Positions 9,304 to 17,952 of a DNA stretch of 64,000 nucleotides are shown one piece after another (positions within the stretch are counted from its first letter, which is position 1; each line of letters begins with the position of its first letter). The notes under the pieces are model-generated. The model saw only the letters and a program-made list of their open reading frames with translations, did no database searches and was not told the DNA's origin. Made by a program: the position numbers and the translations under genes. This DNA is from JADGRA01 sp052143535 (lineage in GTDB: Bacteria; Myxococcota; Myxococcia; Myxococcales; Myxococcaceae), in assembly GCA_052143535.1 (NCBI GenBank), contig JBKQSS010000061.1:62001-126000 (forward strand), written 5' to 3'.

Positions 9304-9978
9304 TCAGGACCGAGGGTGGGGCGCACTTAGGCGTTGGTGAGCGGCCAGTATCGCGCTTTCAACAGGGGCCACCCAGGCTGGCAGGGAGGCGCCGAGCGAC
9401 TGAGCTGAGACGCCGGCAAAGCGCACCATCGCCAGTTGGCCCCACAGCGCCGCGTCGGCCAGTGTTGGCTCGGGGCCGAACAGGAAGGGGGAGCTCTGCA
9501 GCGTCCGCTCGGACGGGGCGAGCGCGGCGCGAGCCCGCCCCAGGTGGGCGGTGGCAGACTGCTCCCAGGCCTCGACGCAGCCGGGCCCGTACTTCCTCTC
9601 TTTGATGAGGGCGTAGAGCGCCCTGTCAGCTGGCCGGGGAAACCTGCGGCGGATGGCAGGGGCGGCCAGCTTGAAGCAGGCGTCCTCGAGGATTTGGTCG
9701 CACCAGTCGGCGTAGGCCCAGACTGGACCCTCCAGCGGGGCAGGGACGAGAGCAGGCGCTTGCAAGAGGATGAATTCGCAAATGGCTCGCGAGTCCAGAT
9801 GGACGCAGCCGGTAGCGTCCACCAGCACCGGAACGTGCATGTAGCCACCGGTCAGCTCGACCAACGCGGAACGGTCTCCGTACGGGACATCCTCCACCTC
9901 GGCGCGCATCCCGGCCAGGCCGAGAAGACACTCCACCTTGAGCGCGTAGCAGCTGTAGGGAAAACGGTAGAGCTTCAC
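9304..9978 (-). CDS. Glutathione S-transferase family protein
   Basis: 224 residues from GTG 9978, which has GGAGG seven bases upstream. The N-terminal thioredoxin-like domain (residues 1-80) reads VKLYRFPYSCYALKVECLL, with the HVPVLVDATG strand and cis-Pro, then LDSRAICEFIL for the gamma-glutamyl site. The C-terminal half is all-helical. The family conjugates or reduces with glutathione, or acts as a chaperone-like partner. Serine/cysteine at the helix 1 start (YSCYALK) is the likely active region. It sits between a convergent cyclotransferase-like gene and the glgB gene upstream on the same strand. Confidence 0.85.
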   Translation of the reverse strand: MKLYRFPYSCYALKVECLLGLAGMRAEVEDVPYGDRSALVELTGGYMHVPVLVDATGCVHLDSRAICEFILLQAPALVPAPLEGPVWAYADWCDQILEDACFKLAAPAIRRRFPRPADRALYALIKERKYGPGCVEAWEQSATAHLGRARAALAPSERTLQSSPFLFGPEPTLADAALWGQLAMVRFAGVSAQSLGASLPAWVAPVESAILAAHQRLSAPHPRS

Positions 9979-10048
9979 GGGGGTGCCTCCGGCGGGGAAG
10001 GGAGCGACAACCAAGCGTCAACTGGAGGCAAGGCTGCAGGCGCGCGCG

Positions 10049-12277
10049 TCAATCTGGGCCATCGGAGTTTGCGACGGGGCTCGGAAGGAACCAGCGGACG
10101 GTCAGCGGCGGAAGCGACAATTCCGCGGAAACGGGTTGACCATCCCAGGGTTTCGGCTCGGTTTGGATGTCCCCCTCGCCGTCCGCGCTGCCGCCATAAG
10201 CCAAGGCATTGGTGTCGAGCACCATCCGGTACCCGGCCGCTCCCGGGAGGCCCACCCGGTAATGAGGCCAGGGCGATGCGGAGAGGTTTGCCACCACCAC
10301 CAGGTCCTCGCTGGGCGTCCCGCCGCGGCGGACGAAGGCGTAGACATTCACACTGGCGGCGTCAGCCTGTATCCACTGGAAGCCCTCGGGGACGTCGTCG
10401 CGCACATGGAGCGCGGGGGAGGAACGGTAAAGAGCGTTGAGCTGGCTGGTGAGACGCTGGATTCCCAGGTGGCCAGGTTGGTCGAGCAGGTGCCAGTCGA
10501 GGCTTCGGTCGTGGTTCCATTCCGCGGTCTGACCGAATTCGCCGCCCATGAAGAGCAACTTGCGACCTGGGTGCGACCACATCCAGGCGAGTAGGGCCCT
10601 GAGGTTGGCCAGCTTCTGCGCGGGGCCGCCCGGCATTTTCCCGTACAGCGAGCCCTTCAGGTGCACCACTTCGTCGTGGGACAGAGGGAGCACGAAGCGC
10701 TCGCTGTAGGCGTACATCGTCCCGAAGGTGAGCGCGGTGTGGTTCTTGCTCCGGAAGAAAGGGTCCAGAGAAAAGTAGCGAAGGGTGTCGTGCATCCAGC
10801 CCATGTTCCACTTCAGGCTGAAGCCGAGCCCGCCTTCCTTCGCCGGCCGGGTCACTCTCGGCCAGGCGGTGGATTCCTCGGCGATGACCAGGACGTCCGG
10901 GTGAAGCTCATTCAGCTTGCCATTCACCTCGCGAAAGAACGCGACGGCTTCCTCGTTTTCGCGACCACCCCAGCGGTTGGGAACCCAATTGCCGGCAGTT
11001 CGCGAGTAGTCCAAGTAGAGCATCGAGGCGACGGCGTCCACCCGCAGCCCATCCACGTGGTACTGCTCCGCCCAGAAGAGGGCGTTCGAGACGAGGAAGT
11101 TGCGGACCTCGTGTCTCGCCAGGTTGAAGACCAGTGTCCCCCAATCCGGCTGCTCACCCCGGCGCGGGTCCGGGTACTCGTAGAGCGGCGTGCCGTCAAA
11201 TCGCGCCAGCGCCCAGATGTCGCGCGGGAAATGGGCCGGAACCCAGTCGACCAGGACGCCAATCCCCGCCTGATGGAGCGAGTCCACCAGGAAGCGAAAG
11301 TCGTCGGGACTGCCATAGCGCGCAGAGGGCGCATAGTAATTGCTGACCTGGTAGCCCCAGCTGCCTCCAAACGGGTGCTCCGCCACGGGGAGGAACTCGA
11401 CGTGGGTGAAGCCCATTCGCTGGACGTACTGCACCAGCTGGGGAGCCAGCTCCCGGTAGCTGAGCGGTCGGCTGTCTTCCTCCACCACGCGGCGCCAGCT
11501 GCCCAGGTGCACCTCGTAAATGCTGAGCGGCGCCCGACCGAAGTCGGTGCGTGCGCGGGCCTCGAGCCAGCCCTGGTCGCCCCAGGAGTAACGGTCGATG
11601 CGGTGCACCACCGAGGCATTGTGCGGTGGCACCTCGGTCCGGAAGGCATAGGGGTCCGCTTTCAGCATGGGCGGTCCACCGGGAGCCGGTCGAACCTCGA
11701 ACTTGTACTTCGCTCCTTCCCCTACCTCGGGGAGGAAGAGCTCCCACACGCCTGAGCTGCCCATGCGGCGCATGGGGTGAAGTCGGCCATCCCAACCGTT
11801 GAAATCCCCCACCAGGGAGATGCTGGTTGCGGTGGGAGCCCACACCGCGAAGGAGGTCCCCTCTACGCCACCGTGCTGAAGGGGGTGCGCGCCGAGTCGC
11901 TCCCAGGGGCGCTGGTGGCGACCCTCGCCCAGCAGGTAGAGGTCGACCTCGCCGAGCGTCGGCCAATAGGCGTAGGGGTCCCTCAGGGTGAACGAACGTC
12001 CCGGGTATTGGACTTCGAGGCGGTAGGGAAAGGCGGCTGTCGCTCTGAGGTTTAGCGAGAAGAGGCCACGGCCGAGCGACGCCATCCGGAATTCGCGGCC
12101 GTCGTCGGCGCGTACGCTGACTGCGTCCGCCTCCGGCCGCCAGGCGCGCACCACCAAGTCTCCTTGGGCGTTGTGCATGCCCAGCACCTGGTGTGGCTCG
12201 GGAAGACGCAGGGCCACGAGCTGGTCGAGCGCCGCCTCAAGCGCGGCCCCCTCGAGCGGTGTCGAAGCGGGAGTCAA
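10049..12277 (-). CDS. glgB: 1,4-alpha-glucan branching enzyme GlgB
   Basis: 742 residues, the usual length for full GlgB with both N-terminal beta-sandwich modules. The early VLGMHNAQGDLVVRAWRPEA and the CBM48 part FAVWAPTATSISLVGDFNGW come before the GH13 barrel. The catalytic nucleophile is Asp in HVDGLRVDAVASML (about residue 414), the acid/base is Glu in VLVIAEESTAW (about 467), and LSHDEVVH supplies the third carboxylate. It forms alpha-1,6 branches in glycogen. The start is a TTG at 12277. No other glycogen gene is in the window. It is divergent from the sigma factor gene across 149 bases. Confidence 0.97.
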   Translation of the reverse strand: MTPASTPLEGAALEAALDQLVALRLPEPHQVLGMHNAQGDLVVRAWRPEADAVSVRADDGREFRMASLGRGLFSLNLRATAAFPYRLEVQYPGRSFTLRDPYAYWPTLGEVDLYLLGEGRHQRPWERLGAHPLQHGGVEGTSFAVWAPTATSISLVGDFNGWDGRLHPMRRMGSSGVWELFLPEVGEGAKYKFEVRPAPGGPPMLKADPYAFRTEVPPHNASVVHRIDRYSWGDQGWLEARARTDFGRAPLSIYEVHLGSWRRVVEEDSRPLSYRELAPQLVQYVQRMGFTHVEFLPVAEHPFGGSWGYQVSNYYAPSARYGSPDDFRFLVDSLHQAGIGVLVDWVPAHFPRDIWALARFDGTPLYEYPDPRRGEQPDWGTLVFNLARHEVRNFLVSNALFWAEQYHVDGLRVDAVASMLYLDYSRTAGNWVPNRWGGRENEEAVAFFREVNGKLNELHPDVLVIAEESTAWPRVTRPAKEGGLGFSLKWNMGWMHDTLRYFSLDPFFRSKNHTALTFGTMYAYSERFVLPLSHDEVVHLKGSLYGKMPGGPAQKLANLRALLAWMWSHPGRKLLFMGGEFGQTAEWNHDRSLDWHLLDQPGHLGIQRLTSQLNALYRSSPALHVRDDVPEGFQWIQADAASVNVYAFVRRGGTPSEDLVVVANLSASPWPHYRVGLPGAAGYRMVLDTNALAYGGSADGEGDIQTEPKPWDGQPVSAELSLPPLTVRWFLPSPVANSDGPD

Positions 12278-12426
12278 CGGGGGGTTCGCCTTCCCTTTGG
12301 GGCGTCGACGTTCGAAACAGGCGAAGCGTAGCGCAAGTTTCCCGCAGTGCAGTGGTCGACCGTTGTGTAACGTTTGCTCTTAGGCGAATCGTTTACCTCT
12401 CGCACCCCTTGTCCTCTCCCGCCTCG

Positions 12427-12963
12427 ATGGATTCAGAGCTGGAGCTCCTCGCCCGCGCTGGGCGGGGAGACGCGGATGCGTTGGAGACGTTGTACCGACG
12501 GCATGGCCCACGGGCGATGGGAGTCGCCTTGCGCGTCCTTCGGGTGAGAGCCGACGCCGAGGAGGTTCTCCAGGAGACTTTCCTCGAGGCGTGGCGGCGC
12601 GCGCGTGAGTACACGCCCTCACGCGGGACGGTGGAGGCCTGGTTGCTCACCATCGCGCGAACGCGGGCCATTGACCGGCTGCGCTCCCGTGCCGCGCGCG
12701 GCCGTCTGGTGGAGGCCAAGAGCGCGGAGCCGCCGGCTTCTGGACCGACTCTGCCCGACGCACTCTCGGCCGCCGCGCAGGACGTGAGGCGTGTGCAGGC
12801 CGCGCTGGCGGCCCTTCCCAAAGCGCAGCGCGTGGCGCTGGAAATGGCCTACTGGGAGGGGCTCTCGCAAACGGAAATTGCGGAACGGACCGGTCAGCCC
12901 TTAGGGACAGTGAAAACCCGGGTCCGCCTGGCGCTGCTCAAGCTGGCTCGGCTCCTCGCGTGA
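12427..12963 (+). CDS. ECF-type RNA polymerase sigma-70 factor
   Basis: 178 residues from ATG 12427. The frame is open further upstream, but homologous sequence begins at MDSELELLARAGRGDADAL. Region 2 shows DAEEVLQETFLEAWRRAREY and LLTIARTRAIDRLRSR. Region 4 shows LPKAQRVALEMAYWEGLSQTEIAERTG followed by GTVKTRVRLALLKL. Only regions 2 and 4 are present, as in ECF factors. No anti-sigma factor gene is adjacent: the next gene is convergent and only 2 bases away. How its activity is controlled is therefore not visible here. Confidence 0.92.
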   Translation: MDSELELLARAGRGDADALETLYRRHGPRAMGVALRVLRVRADAEEVLQETFLEAWRRAREYTPSRGTVEAWLLTIARTRAIDRLRSRAARGRLVEAKSAEPPASGPTLPDALSAAAQDVRRVQAALAALPKAQRVALEMAYWEGLSQTEIAERTGQPLGTVKTRVRLALLKLARLLA

Positions 12964-12965
12964 CG

Positions 12966-13181
12966 TCAGGAGTCAGCGGAGGCCGTTTCGGAGTGCCGGC
13001 TGGCTTGGCGGTAAAAGAGCACCACCGTGTAGCAGTGGAACTCGTTGTCGCTCGACTGGCACACCACTCGGTCGACGATTTCGAGGTCCGCGTTGCTTCG
13101 CAACCAGCGGGTAATGGCCTCGCCGAGCTCTTCCCGCTCTTTCGCCTTGGTGGCGGAAAAAACCTTCACGCCGGTGAACAT
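12966..13181 (-). CDS. Small conserved protein of unknown function, 71 aa
   Basis: Starts at ATG 13181 with an AAGGGGGAG ribosome site upstream. The frame is open further, but the longer form is low-complexity and lacks a ribosome site. MFTGVKVFSATKAKEREELGEAITRWLR looks like a short alpha-beta protein, with FHCYTVVLFY as a buried strand. There is no signal peptide and no metal motif. From memory, similar short proteins are common in myxobacteria, but no function is known to me. It is convergent with the sigma factor gene and divergent from the PHP gene. Confidence 0.7.
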   Translation of the reverse strand: MFTGVKVFSATKAKEREELGEAITRWLRSNADLEIVDRVVCQSSDNEFHCYTVVLFYRQASRHSETASADS

Positions 13182-13257
13182 GGGCTCGCTCCCCCTTCCA
13201 GCCCCGTCGGCTCCGGTGTATGGCACGCGCCCCGAAAGACTGTCAAAGCCGCCCCCT

Positions 13258-13974
13258 ATGCTGATTGACCTCCACATCCATTCACACCTCTCGATGGGGT
13301 GTCCGCTCAGTCCCCGCACCGTCCTGGAGCGGGCGGCGAGCCATGGCCTGGACGGCGTGGCTTTCACCGAGACCAACAGTCAGGACGGTTGCGACGAGTT
13401 GCTCGCCCTCGACGGGCGGGGGGGGATGCGCGTCTTCGTGGGACTGGAGCTGGTGACTGACCGCGGGCAGTACCTGTGCTTCTTTCCGCGTCCGGAACAA
13501 GCGCCGGAACCGGTGCAGCTGTGGGGCAGCAACCGGGAGCGTCCCTGGAGTGCCGCCGAGTGCCTTCCTCGGCTGCAGAGCCTGGGGGCGGTGGTTGTGG
13601 CCGGGCGCCCGTTTGACCGCGACGTCTCCAACCCGGCTCTGGACTTCGTCTTCTCGGCACCCGGCCTGGTGGCGGTGGAAGGCTACAACGCCCGAGTCCG
13701 TCAGACGGCCAACGACCTCGCGGTGGAAGCCGCCGAGAAGCTGAAACTGCCGTGCATTGGAGGAAGCGACGCTCGGCTGAGCTTGGACGAGGTGGGTCGG
13801 GGCGCCACCTTCTTCAAGCGTCCGGTGGCCTCTCAGGCGGACCTCCTCACCGAGTTACAGGGGCGCGACTACTGGCCGGTGATGGTGGGGGAGCTGCCGC
13901 GGCTCAGCCGACCCGGCGAGGCTCGGGAGCCGGAGCGCAAGGTGCGGCGTCGCTTCAGGGGACGGTCCCGCTAG
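13258..13974 (+). CDS. PHP domain metal-dependent phosphoesterase-like protein
   Basis: 238 residues from ATG 13258. The N-terminus MLIDLHIHSHLSMG holds the HxH metal motif of PHP domains. VFVGLELVTD gives the next acidic ligand and CIGGSDARLS the C-terminal SD motif (the usual SDaH is SDAR). AFTETN is the second motif. PHP proteins of this size hydrolyse phosphate esters or nucleotides using two or three metal ions. The substrate is unknown. The last residues are highly basic (RKVRRRFRGRSR). Its 3' end overlaps the convergent lipoprotein gene by 20 bases. Confidence 0.8.
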   Translation: MLIDLHIHSHLSMGCPLSPRTVLERAASHGLDGVAFTETNSQDGCDELLALDGRGGMRVFVGLELVTDRGQYLCFFPRPEQAPEPVQLWGSNRERPWSAAECLPRLQSLGAVVVAGRPFDRDVSNPALDFVFSAPGLVAVEGYNARVRQTANDLAVEAAEKLKLPCIGGSDARLSLDEVGRGATFFKRPVASQADLLTELQGRDYWPVMVGELPRLSRPGEAREPERKVRRRFRGRSR

Positions 13975-14653
13975 CGTCCGGCGCTTTGGAGTCGACCAGG
14001 CGCCCGTCCTGGAATTCGGCCGTTCTCAGTCCACCGGGCCAGGTCCAACTCTCCCGTCGCCCGGTCGGGCTGAAGCGCGCCACCCTCGTTCGAGGGTAGC
14101 CCCAGGCGGCCACCACGGCCTCCGCCGGCATTTCGGTGAGGGTACGCTTCTCCTTTACCGCCGCGCGGACCGCCTCATTCCACCCCTCCTCGGCCGACGC
14201 GGGTGCAAGCGGCGTCAGCCACAGCTCGACCTCATCCCAGAAGGCCGTTTCGGAGCCCAGCGCGGCATCCACCACCAGCACCGCCTGCCGTCCGTTGCCG
14301 AGCTGCACGGTGACGTAGGTGTCGCGGTGCGGGCTCTTCTGGCCAAACGGGCCCACCGGAAAGTCGATGCGGACGATGGAGGCCGTGGTACCGGCGGGGA
14401 TGATGCCTTCCAGGAGCTGGCCGGCCGGCGGCGGGTGACCTCCAATTTCCCATTCTGGGGGAGGGAGCGGGGCGAGGGCCGGGGCCCAGTTTCCCTCCGC
14501 CAACCGGTAGGGCCGAGCGGAAACCTGGAGCCAACGCGGACCTTCGGTACGCGCGTCGTGCAGCACAGCTCCCCGCTCGTTCGGAGTCAGCGCGGCGCGG
14601 GGCGCGCAACCGAGCGCGGCGACCATCGCCAGGGTGGCAAGGGTGGGGCGCAT
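13955..14653 (-). CDS. Putative lipoprotein of unknown function, 232 aa
   Basis: The N-terminus MRPTLATLAMVAALGC is a short lipoprotein signal with lipobox AALG-C at residue 16. No domain is recognised. The middle (PVGPFGQKSPHRDTYVTVQLG) looks like beta strands. Near the end, TEMPAEAVVAAWGYPRTRVARFSPTG followed by RESWTWPGGLRTAEFQDGRL resembles the BamE/SmpA-type pattern, in which a WG-P segment is followed by a W-containing hairpin. That likeness is weak and is only a suggestion. It is 21 bases downstream of the FmdB-type gene on the same strand. Confidence 0.7.
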   Translation of the reverse strand: MRPTLATLAMVAALGCAPRAALTPNERGAVLHDARTEGPRWLQVSARPYRLAEGNWAPALAPLPPPEWEIGGHPPPAGQLLEGIIPAGTTASIVRIDFPVGPFGQKSPHRDTYVTVQLGNGRQAVLVVDAALGSETAFWDEVELWLTPLAPASAEEGWNEAVRAAVKEKRTLTEMPAEAVVAAWGYPRTRVARFSPTGRRESWTWPGGLRTAEFQDGRLVDSKAPDASGTVP

Positions 14654-14674
14654 AGGGGAAGGCGGGCGGGACGC

Positions 14675-15043
14675 TTAGCTGTCGGATTCGCTCTTAGTGC
14701 TCTTGTTGGCCGTCGAGCTCGGCGCTGCCGGTGTCGCCGAAGCGCCGGAGGAGCCGGCTGGTGCGGACGTCGGGCTCGCAGCCGCCGGTGCGGCCGGGGT
14801 CTCCTTGTCCGCCGGCTTGGTTCCCTCGGCAGCGGGAGCGGCAGCGCCGTCGGCCTTCTTCGAGGCATAGAGGTCCGCGCCCCAGCCGCCGCCTTTCAGG
14901 ACGAAGGACGTTCGGCTGACGACGCGGCTGAGGGTCCCCTCGGCGCCGCAGGCGGGGCAGCGCTCCGGAGCCTTTTCACTAAGCTTCTGGAGGACGTCGC
15001 TCAGCTTGTTGCACTTGCTGCAGGTGTACTCGTAGATGGGCAT
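14675..15043 (-). CDS. FmdB family zinc ribbon protein with Ala/Ser/Thr/Pro-rich tail
   Basis: 122 residues. The first about 60 are a FmdB-type zinc ribbon: MPIYEYTCSKCNKLSDVLQK, then ERCPACGAEGTLSRVVSR, giving two CxxC pairs that should bind one zinc ion. After residue 65 the chain is a low-complexity tail rich in Ala, Pro, Thr and Ser, probably unfolded. Members are called putative regulators, but no activity is established. It begins 6 bases from the stop of the upstream gene on the same strand, so the two are likely cotranscribed. Confidence 0.88.
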   Translation of the reverse strand: MPIYEYTCSKCNKLSDVLQKLSEKAPERCPACGAEGTLSRVVSRTSFVLKGGGWGADLYASKKADGAAAPAAEGTKPADKETPAAPAAASPTSAPAGSSGASATPAAPSSTANKSTKSESDS

Positions 15044-15049
15044 TGCAGT

Positions 15050-16201
15050 TCAAACCGGCTGGGGGAAGGCGGACGAGGCGGTTTCAGGAAACAGGCCAAG
15101 TCGGAGAAGACTTCGGCGCAGCGCCTCGGGCGCGACGCCGAGCCGGGTGGCCAGCAGGGCAGTGCGCTCTTCGGCCGCACCGGGAGTCGCTTCCAGGGCG
15201 CGTCGGAGGTCCTCCGTCACCGACCGCTCGAAATCCGCCGAAACGCCGAGGTCCTCGAGATACTTGCGTTTGCCCAGCAAATCGAGCCGGGCAGTCCAGT
15301 GCGCGGGCTGGAGGGCTTCGCGTCGGAAGCGGTCGCGGATGCGGTCGACGGCGGCTGTGACGCCGAGCCGTCCGGCCCAACTCAACAGCTCGCTCGGCCG
15401 CACGCTCAAGGCCCACGCTGCCCGACCGAGGGACCCTCGCTGCTCCTCAAGCGTGGAGAGAACGAGTTCGCGCTCCGTCTCGGCGGCGCGGTCCAAGAGG
15501 CCCGCTCCCGCGAGAGCCGCGTCCAGGGCCTGGCTGGTGACGTCCTGCGTCTGCCCCCGTGCCAGCGCACGCAGCAGCGCCGGACGGTGAGCGTGCTGCG
15601 CGAGGAGGTCGCCCAGCTGGGCGACGCTGAGGCTCTCGAGCGACGGCTGCTCGGCTGGCAGCTGCGCAAACCGCCCGCGGGGCGCACTGACTGAGGGCTC
15701 CTTCGCCCCCCCGACCCGTCGTCTGGGAGCAATGCGCTCGGCCACTGTCGAGGGGCGGGATGGCCCTAACGGCCGCTCTGGGGAGCGCGTGGCCGGCTGC
15801 CCCAGGCCTTGCGGCTCGCGCAGGGTGGTCACCGTTTGGGGCGGGGACCCGCCCCAGGCCGGCAAGGGGGGGACTTCCGCCCCGAGCGCTGGGGGCTGCG
15901 CCTCGAGGAAGCCCTTCAGCAGCCGGTAGTACCCGCACGCTTCGCGCTGTGCCGCGAGCGCCTGCGGCGTGCCCCGGAGCACGTCGACCACGGCGTAGGG
16001 GCCGAGCGGCCGCGCGGCTGGCTCCTCGTCGGTGAGCGCCTGAACGCGGAAGTCGTCCTCCGCGGCAAGCGTTGACAGAGCCGCCCGCACCTCGGCCGGG
16101 GGCGCGGGGGCGCCAGCCCGACGACAGAAGTCGGAGACAGCTACCGCCACGGGGCTAGGGACTTCGTCGGCGGTTCGCTTGGGTGCCCAGGGTTTGTGCA
16201 T
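15050..16201 (-). CDS. Unknown protein with Fis-like helix-turn-helix segments
   Basis: About 383 residues if it starts at ATG 16201 (MHKPWAPKR). The frame stays open to 16516, but that part is basic and shuffled in composition and lies under the opposite gene. The middle (about residues 120-210) is Pro- and Ala-rich. From about residue 250 the chain is helical. One segment, ERELVLSTLEEQRGSLGRAA followed by WALSVRPSELLSWAGRLG, follows the pattern of Fis-type helix-turn-helix domains. A second weaker one is LLATRLGVAPEALRRSLLRL near the C-terminus. DNA binding is an inference. It is divergent from the HEAT gene across about 110 bases. Confidence 0.6.
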   Translation of the reverse strand: MHKPWAPKRTADEVPSPVAVAVSDFCRRAGAPAPPAEVRAALSTLAAEDDFRVQALTDEEPAARPLGPYAVVDVLRGTPQALAAQREACGYYRLLKGFLEAQPPALGAEVPPLPAWGGSPPQTVTTLREPQGLGQPATRSPERPLGPSRPSTVAERIAPRRRVGGAKEPSVSAPRGRFAQLPAEQPSLESLSVAQLGDLLAQHAHRPALLRALARGQTQDVTSQALDAALAGAGLLDRAAETERELVLSTLEEQRGSLGRAAWALSVRPSELLSWAGRLGVTAAVDRIRDRFRREALQPAHWTARLDLLGKRKYLEDLGVSADFERSVTEDLRRALEATPGAAEERTALLATRLGVAPEALRRSLLRLGLFPETASSAFPQPV

Positions 16202-16311
16202 AAGAAAACGGCAGAGTGTCCGTGTACCATCTGTGCGTGTGAGGGTAGGCCGGATTGCAAACTCCGCGAAATGTAAGCAGCCAGCCCCCCGCGCCAGGGG
16301 AGGCTCCCAGC

Positions 16312-16848
16312 GTGGCCGGCATCCGCCTAGGGCCGGGCCCTGGCCTGGTGCTGTACACGCTTCTGCTCGGGGCCGCCGGCCTGGCCTTCTTCGGCAAGGA
16401 ATTCCCCGGCCGGCTCCCGGACGCGGTGCAACGGGTGACGCCCTTCGTGTTTGGCGCCTTCGTGGCGCTCTTTGCGGCGTACCGCTTCGTCCTGGTCCGG
16501 AGCCGTAAGTACCCAAGCTTCAAGGCCTTTTACCAGGTCGGCCTGGCCGTCGTCGTCTTCTTGCTCCTTCTGCCATCCGCACGGGCAAGCTACAGCCCGT
16601 CGCCGCGCCCGAGCCTGGCAGCGGACCTTCAGGACAGCAATGCCCGGGTCCGTACACTGGCCGCCGAAGTGGCTCGCAATCGCCCAGAGGCAGCACGCTA
16701 TGCTCCGGCGCTCGTGACTGCCCTGGAGGACGAAGACCCAGCGGTACGCCTCGAGGCCCACCGCTCACTGGTTCAAATCGCCGGCGTTGACCTCGGTTCG
16801 CCAGAGGTGGCCGGAGCAGTCAAACGGTGGAGAGAGCGCTTCCCGTGA
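16312..16848 (+). CDS. Membrane protein with HEAT-like repeat domain
   Basis: 178 residues from GTG 16312, which has AGGGGAGG eight bases upstream. The TTG at 16255 in the same frame has no such site. Hydrophobic helices lie at about residues 8-26 (LVLYTLLLGAAGLAFFG), 40-60 (VTPFVFGAFVALFAAYRFVL) and 72-92 (AFYQVGLAVVVFLLLLPSA). The C-terminal about 70 residues form two HEAT-like repeats (AADLQDSNARVRTLAAEVAR and VTALEDEDPAVRLEAHRSLV). Function unknown; the repeats suggest protein contacts. It overlaps the fur gene by 22 bases, so the two are coupled. Confidence 0.75.
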   Translation: MAGIRLGPGPGLVLYTLLLGAAGLAFFGKEFPGRLPDAVQRVTPFVFGAFVALFAAYRFVLVRSRKYPSFKAFYQVGLAVVVFLLLLPSARASYSPSPRPSLAADLQDSNARVRTLAAEVARNRPEAARYAPALVTALEDEDPAVRLEAHRSLVQIAGVDLGSPEVAGAVKRWRERFP

Positions 16849-17312
16849 CTGAATGGAGCAAGTCCGACGTCCTGACGCGCTACATGGCCGAGCACGGCTT
16901 GAAGAGCACCCGTCAGCGCAACCTCATCATCGATACGTTCTTCGACATCGGCGGTCATCTGTCGGTGGAGGAGTTGTGGAACAAGGTCCGCTCACAGGAC
17001 ACGAAAGTATCGGTGGCAACCGTCTACCGGACGATGAAGCTGCTCCACGACTGTGGGTTGGTCCACGCTCGAAATTTTGGCGACGGCCAGACGCGCTACG
17101 AGGCCGCCGCAGGCCGCCACCACCACGACCACCTCATCTGCACACGGTGCGGGACGATCATCGAGTTCGAGAACGACCGCATCGAAATGCTGCAGGACCG
17201 CGTAGCCCGCCAGAATGGCTTCCGCGTCACCTCGCACAAGATGGAGCTGTACGGACTGTGCGCGGACTGCCAGCTCGCTCCGGCTTCCTCGGAGGGCGGC
17301 CCGCGCGCCTGA
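16827..17312 (+). CDS. Fur family metal-responsive transcriptional regulator
   Basis: 161 residues from GTG 16827, or 155 from GTG 16845, which has GGAGAGAG upstream and may be the true start. The N-terminal winged helix shows LKSTRQRNLIIDTFFDIGGHLSVEELW and VSVATVYRTMKLLHDCGLV. The C-terminal part has AGRHHHDHLICTRCGTIIEF with a His cluster, and LYGLCADCQ. The two CxxC pairs form the structural zinc site. Fur-type proteins repress iron, zinc or peroxide genes depending on metal ligands; which one this is cannot be told. It sits inside a five-gene run with overlapping ends. Confidence 0.95.
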   Translation: MERALPVTEWSKSDVLTRYMAEHGLKSTRQRNLIIDTFFDIGGHLSVEELWNKVRSQDTKVSVATVYRTMKLLHDCGLVHARNFGDGQTRYEAAAGRHHHDHLICTRCGTIIEFENDRIEMLQDRVARQNGFRVTSHKMELYGLCADCQLAPASSEGGPRA

Positions 17313-17809
17313 CCCTCGCCCTCGTCCTTTTGTGCTCGGCCGGCTGCGCCAGCACGCCAGTGCGCCCGCGTGCTGGCTCTTATGTCGCCGTGCTGGCGGG
17401 GCTGCCGGATGTGAATGGGCGCTACGTGGACGTTTCCGCGTGGCAGGGAAGGGTGCTGGTGGTGCAGTTCTTGGCCAGCTGGTGCTTCCCATGCATCGCC
17501 ACCGCTCCTCGGCTGCAGGAGCTCTTACGGCGCTATAGCAAGGGTGGGTTGAGCGTCGTCGCGGTGGGGATGGACAGAGAAGGGGCGCTGGTGCTCCTTC
17601 CCTTTCAGGAACAGCTCGGTCTCAGTTACCCCGTGCTGGTGAGTGACTCGTCGCTGCGCGAGGGAAAGACGACCTTCGGCCGCATCAGTACGCTTCCCAC
17701 CACCGTCATCGTCGGCCGTGACGGGACCATCCTCACCGCCTTCGAGGGCGTGCCGGCGGAGGGCAGCCTCGAAACCTTCGTCGAGAATGCCCTGGCCATG
17801 AAGCCCTGA
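17258..17809 (+). CDS. TlpA/ResA-type thioredoxin-fold lipoprotein
   Basis: About 183 residues. The start is unclear; GTG 17258, inside the 3' end of the fur gene, gives a lipoprotein signal (LTLALVLLCSAGC). A start closer to the cysteine would need CTG. The mature protein holds VVQFLASWCFPCIATAPRLQEL with a WCxxC redox centre (CFPC), the GLSVVAVGMDREG strand and STLPTTVIVGRDGTI with the cis-Pro. It should be a membrane-anchored periplasmic thiol-disulfide reductant or related redoxin. It is translationally overlapped with fur and lies about 140 bases upstream of ftsB. Confidence 0.85.
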   Translation: MRGLPARSGFLGGRPARLTLALVLLCSAGCASTPVRPRAGSYVAVLAGLPDVNGRYVDVSAWQGRVLVVQFLASWCFPCIATAPRLQELLRRYSKGGLSVVAVGMDREGALVLLPFQEQLGLSYPVLVSDSSLREGKTTFGRISTLPTTVIVGRDGTILTAFEGVPAEGSLETFVENALAMKP

Positions 17810-17952
17810 AACGCTCGCCGCCCCCCGAAGTGAGGGGTGTGTGGGTGTGGGAAGCGACGCTCCTTTTCTTGCCGCCTCGCCGCCCACTGCTACCGTCCTG
17901 TGGCGCGACCCCCGGGCGGCCAAGGCCTCTCACCTCGGGTCGCCCCGCTTCC

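Noticed and set aside
14327..15694. Plus-strand open frame of 455 codons
   Set aside because: It runs opposite to the lipoprotein, FmdB and Fis-like genes. The FmdB zinc ribbon fixes the real strand.
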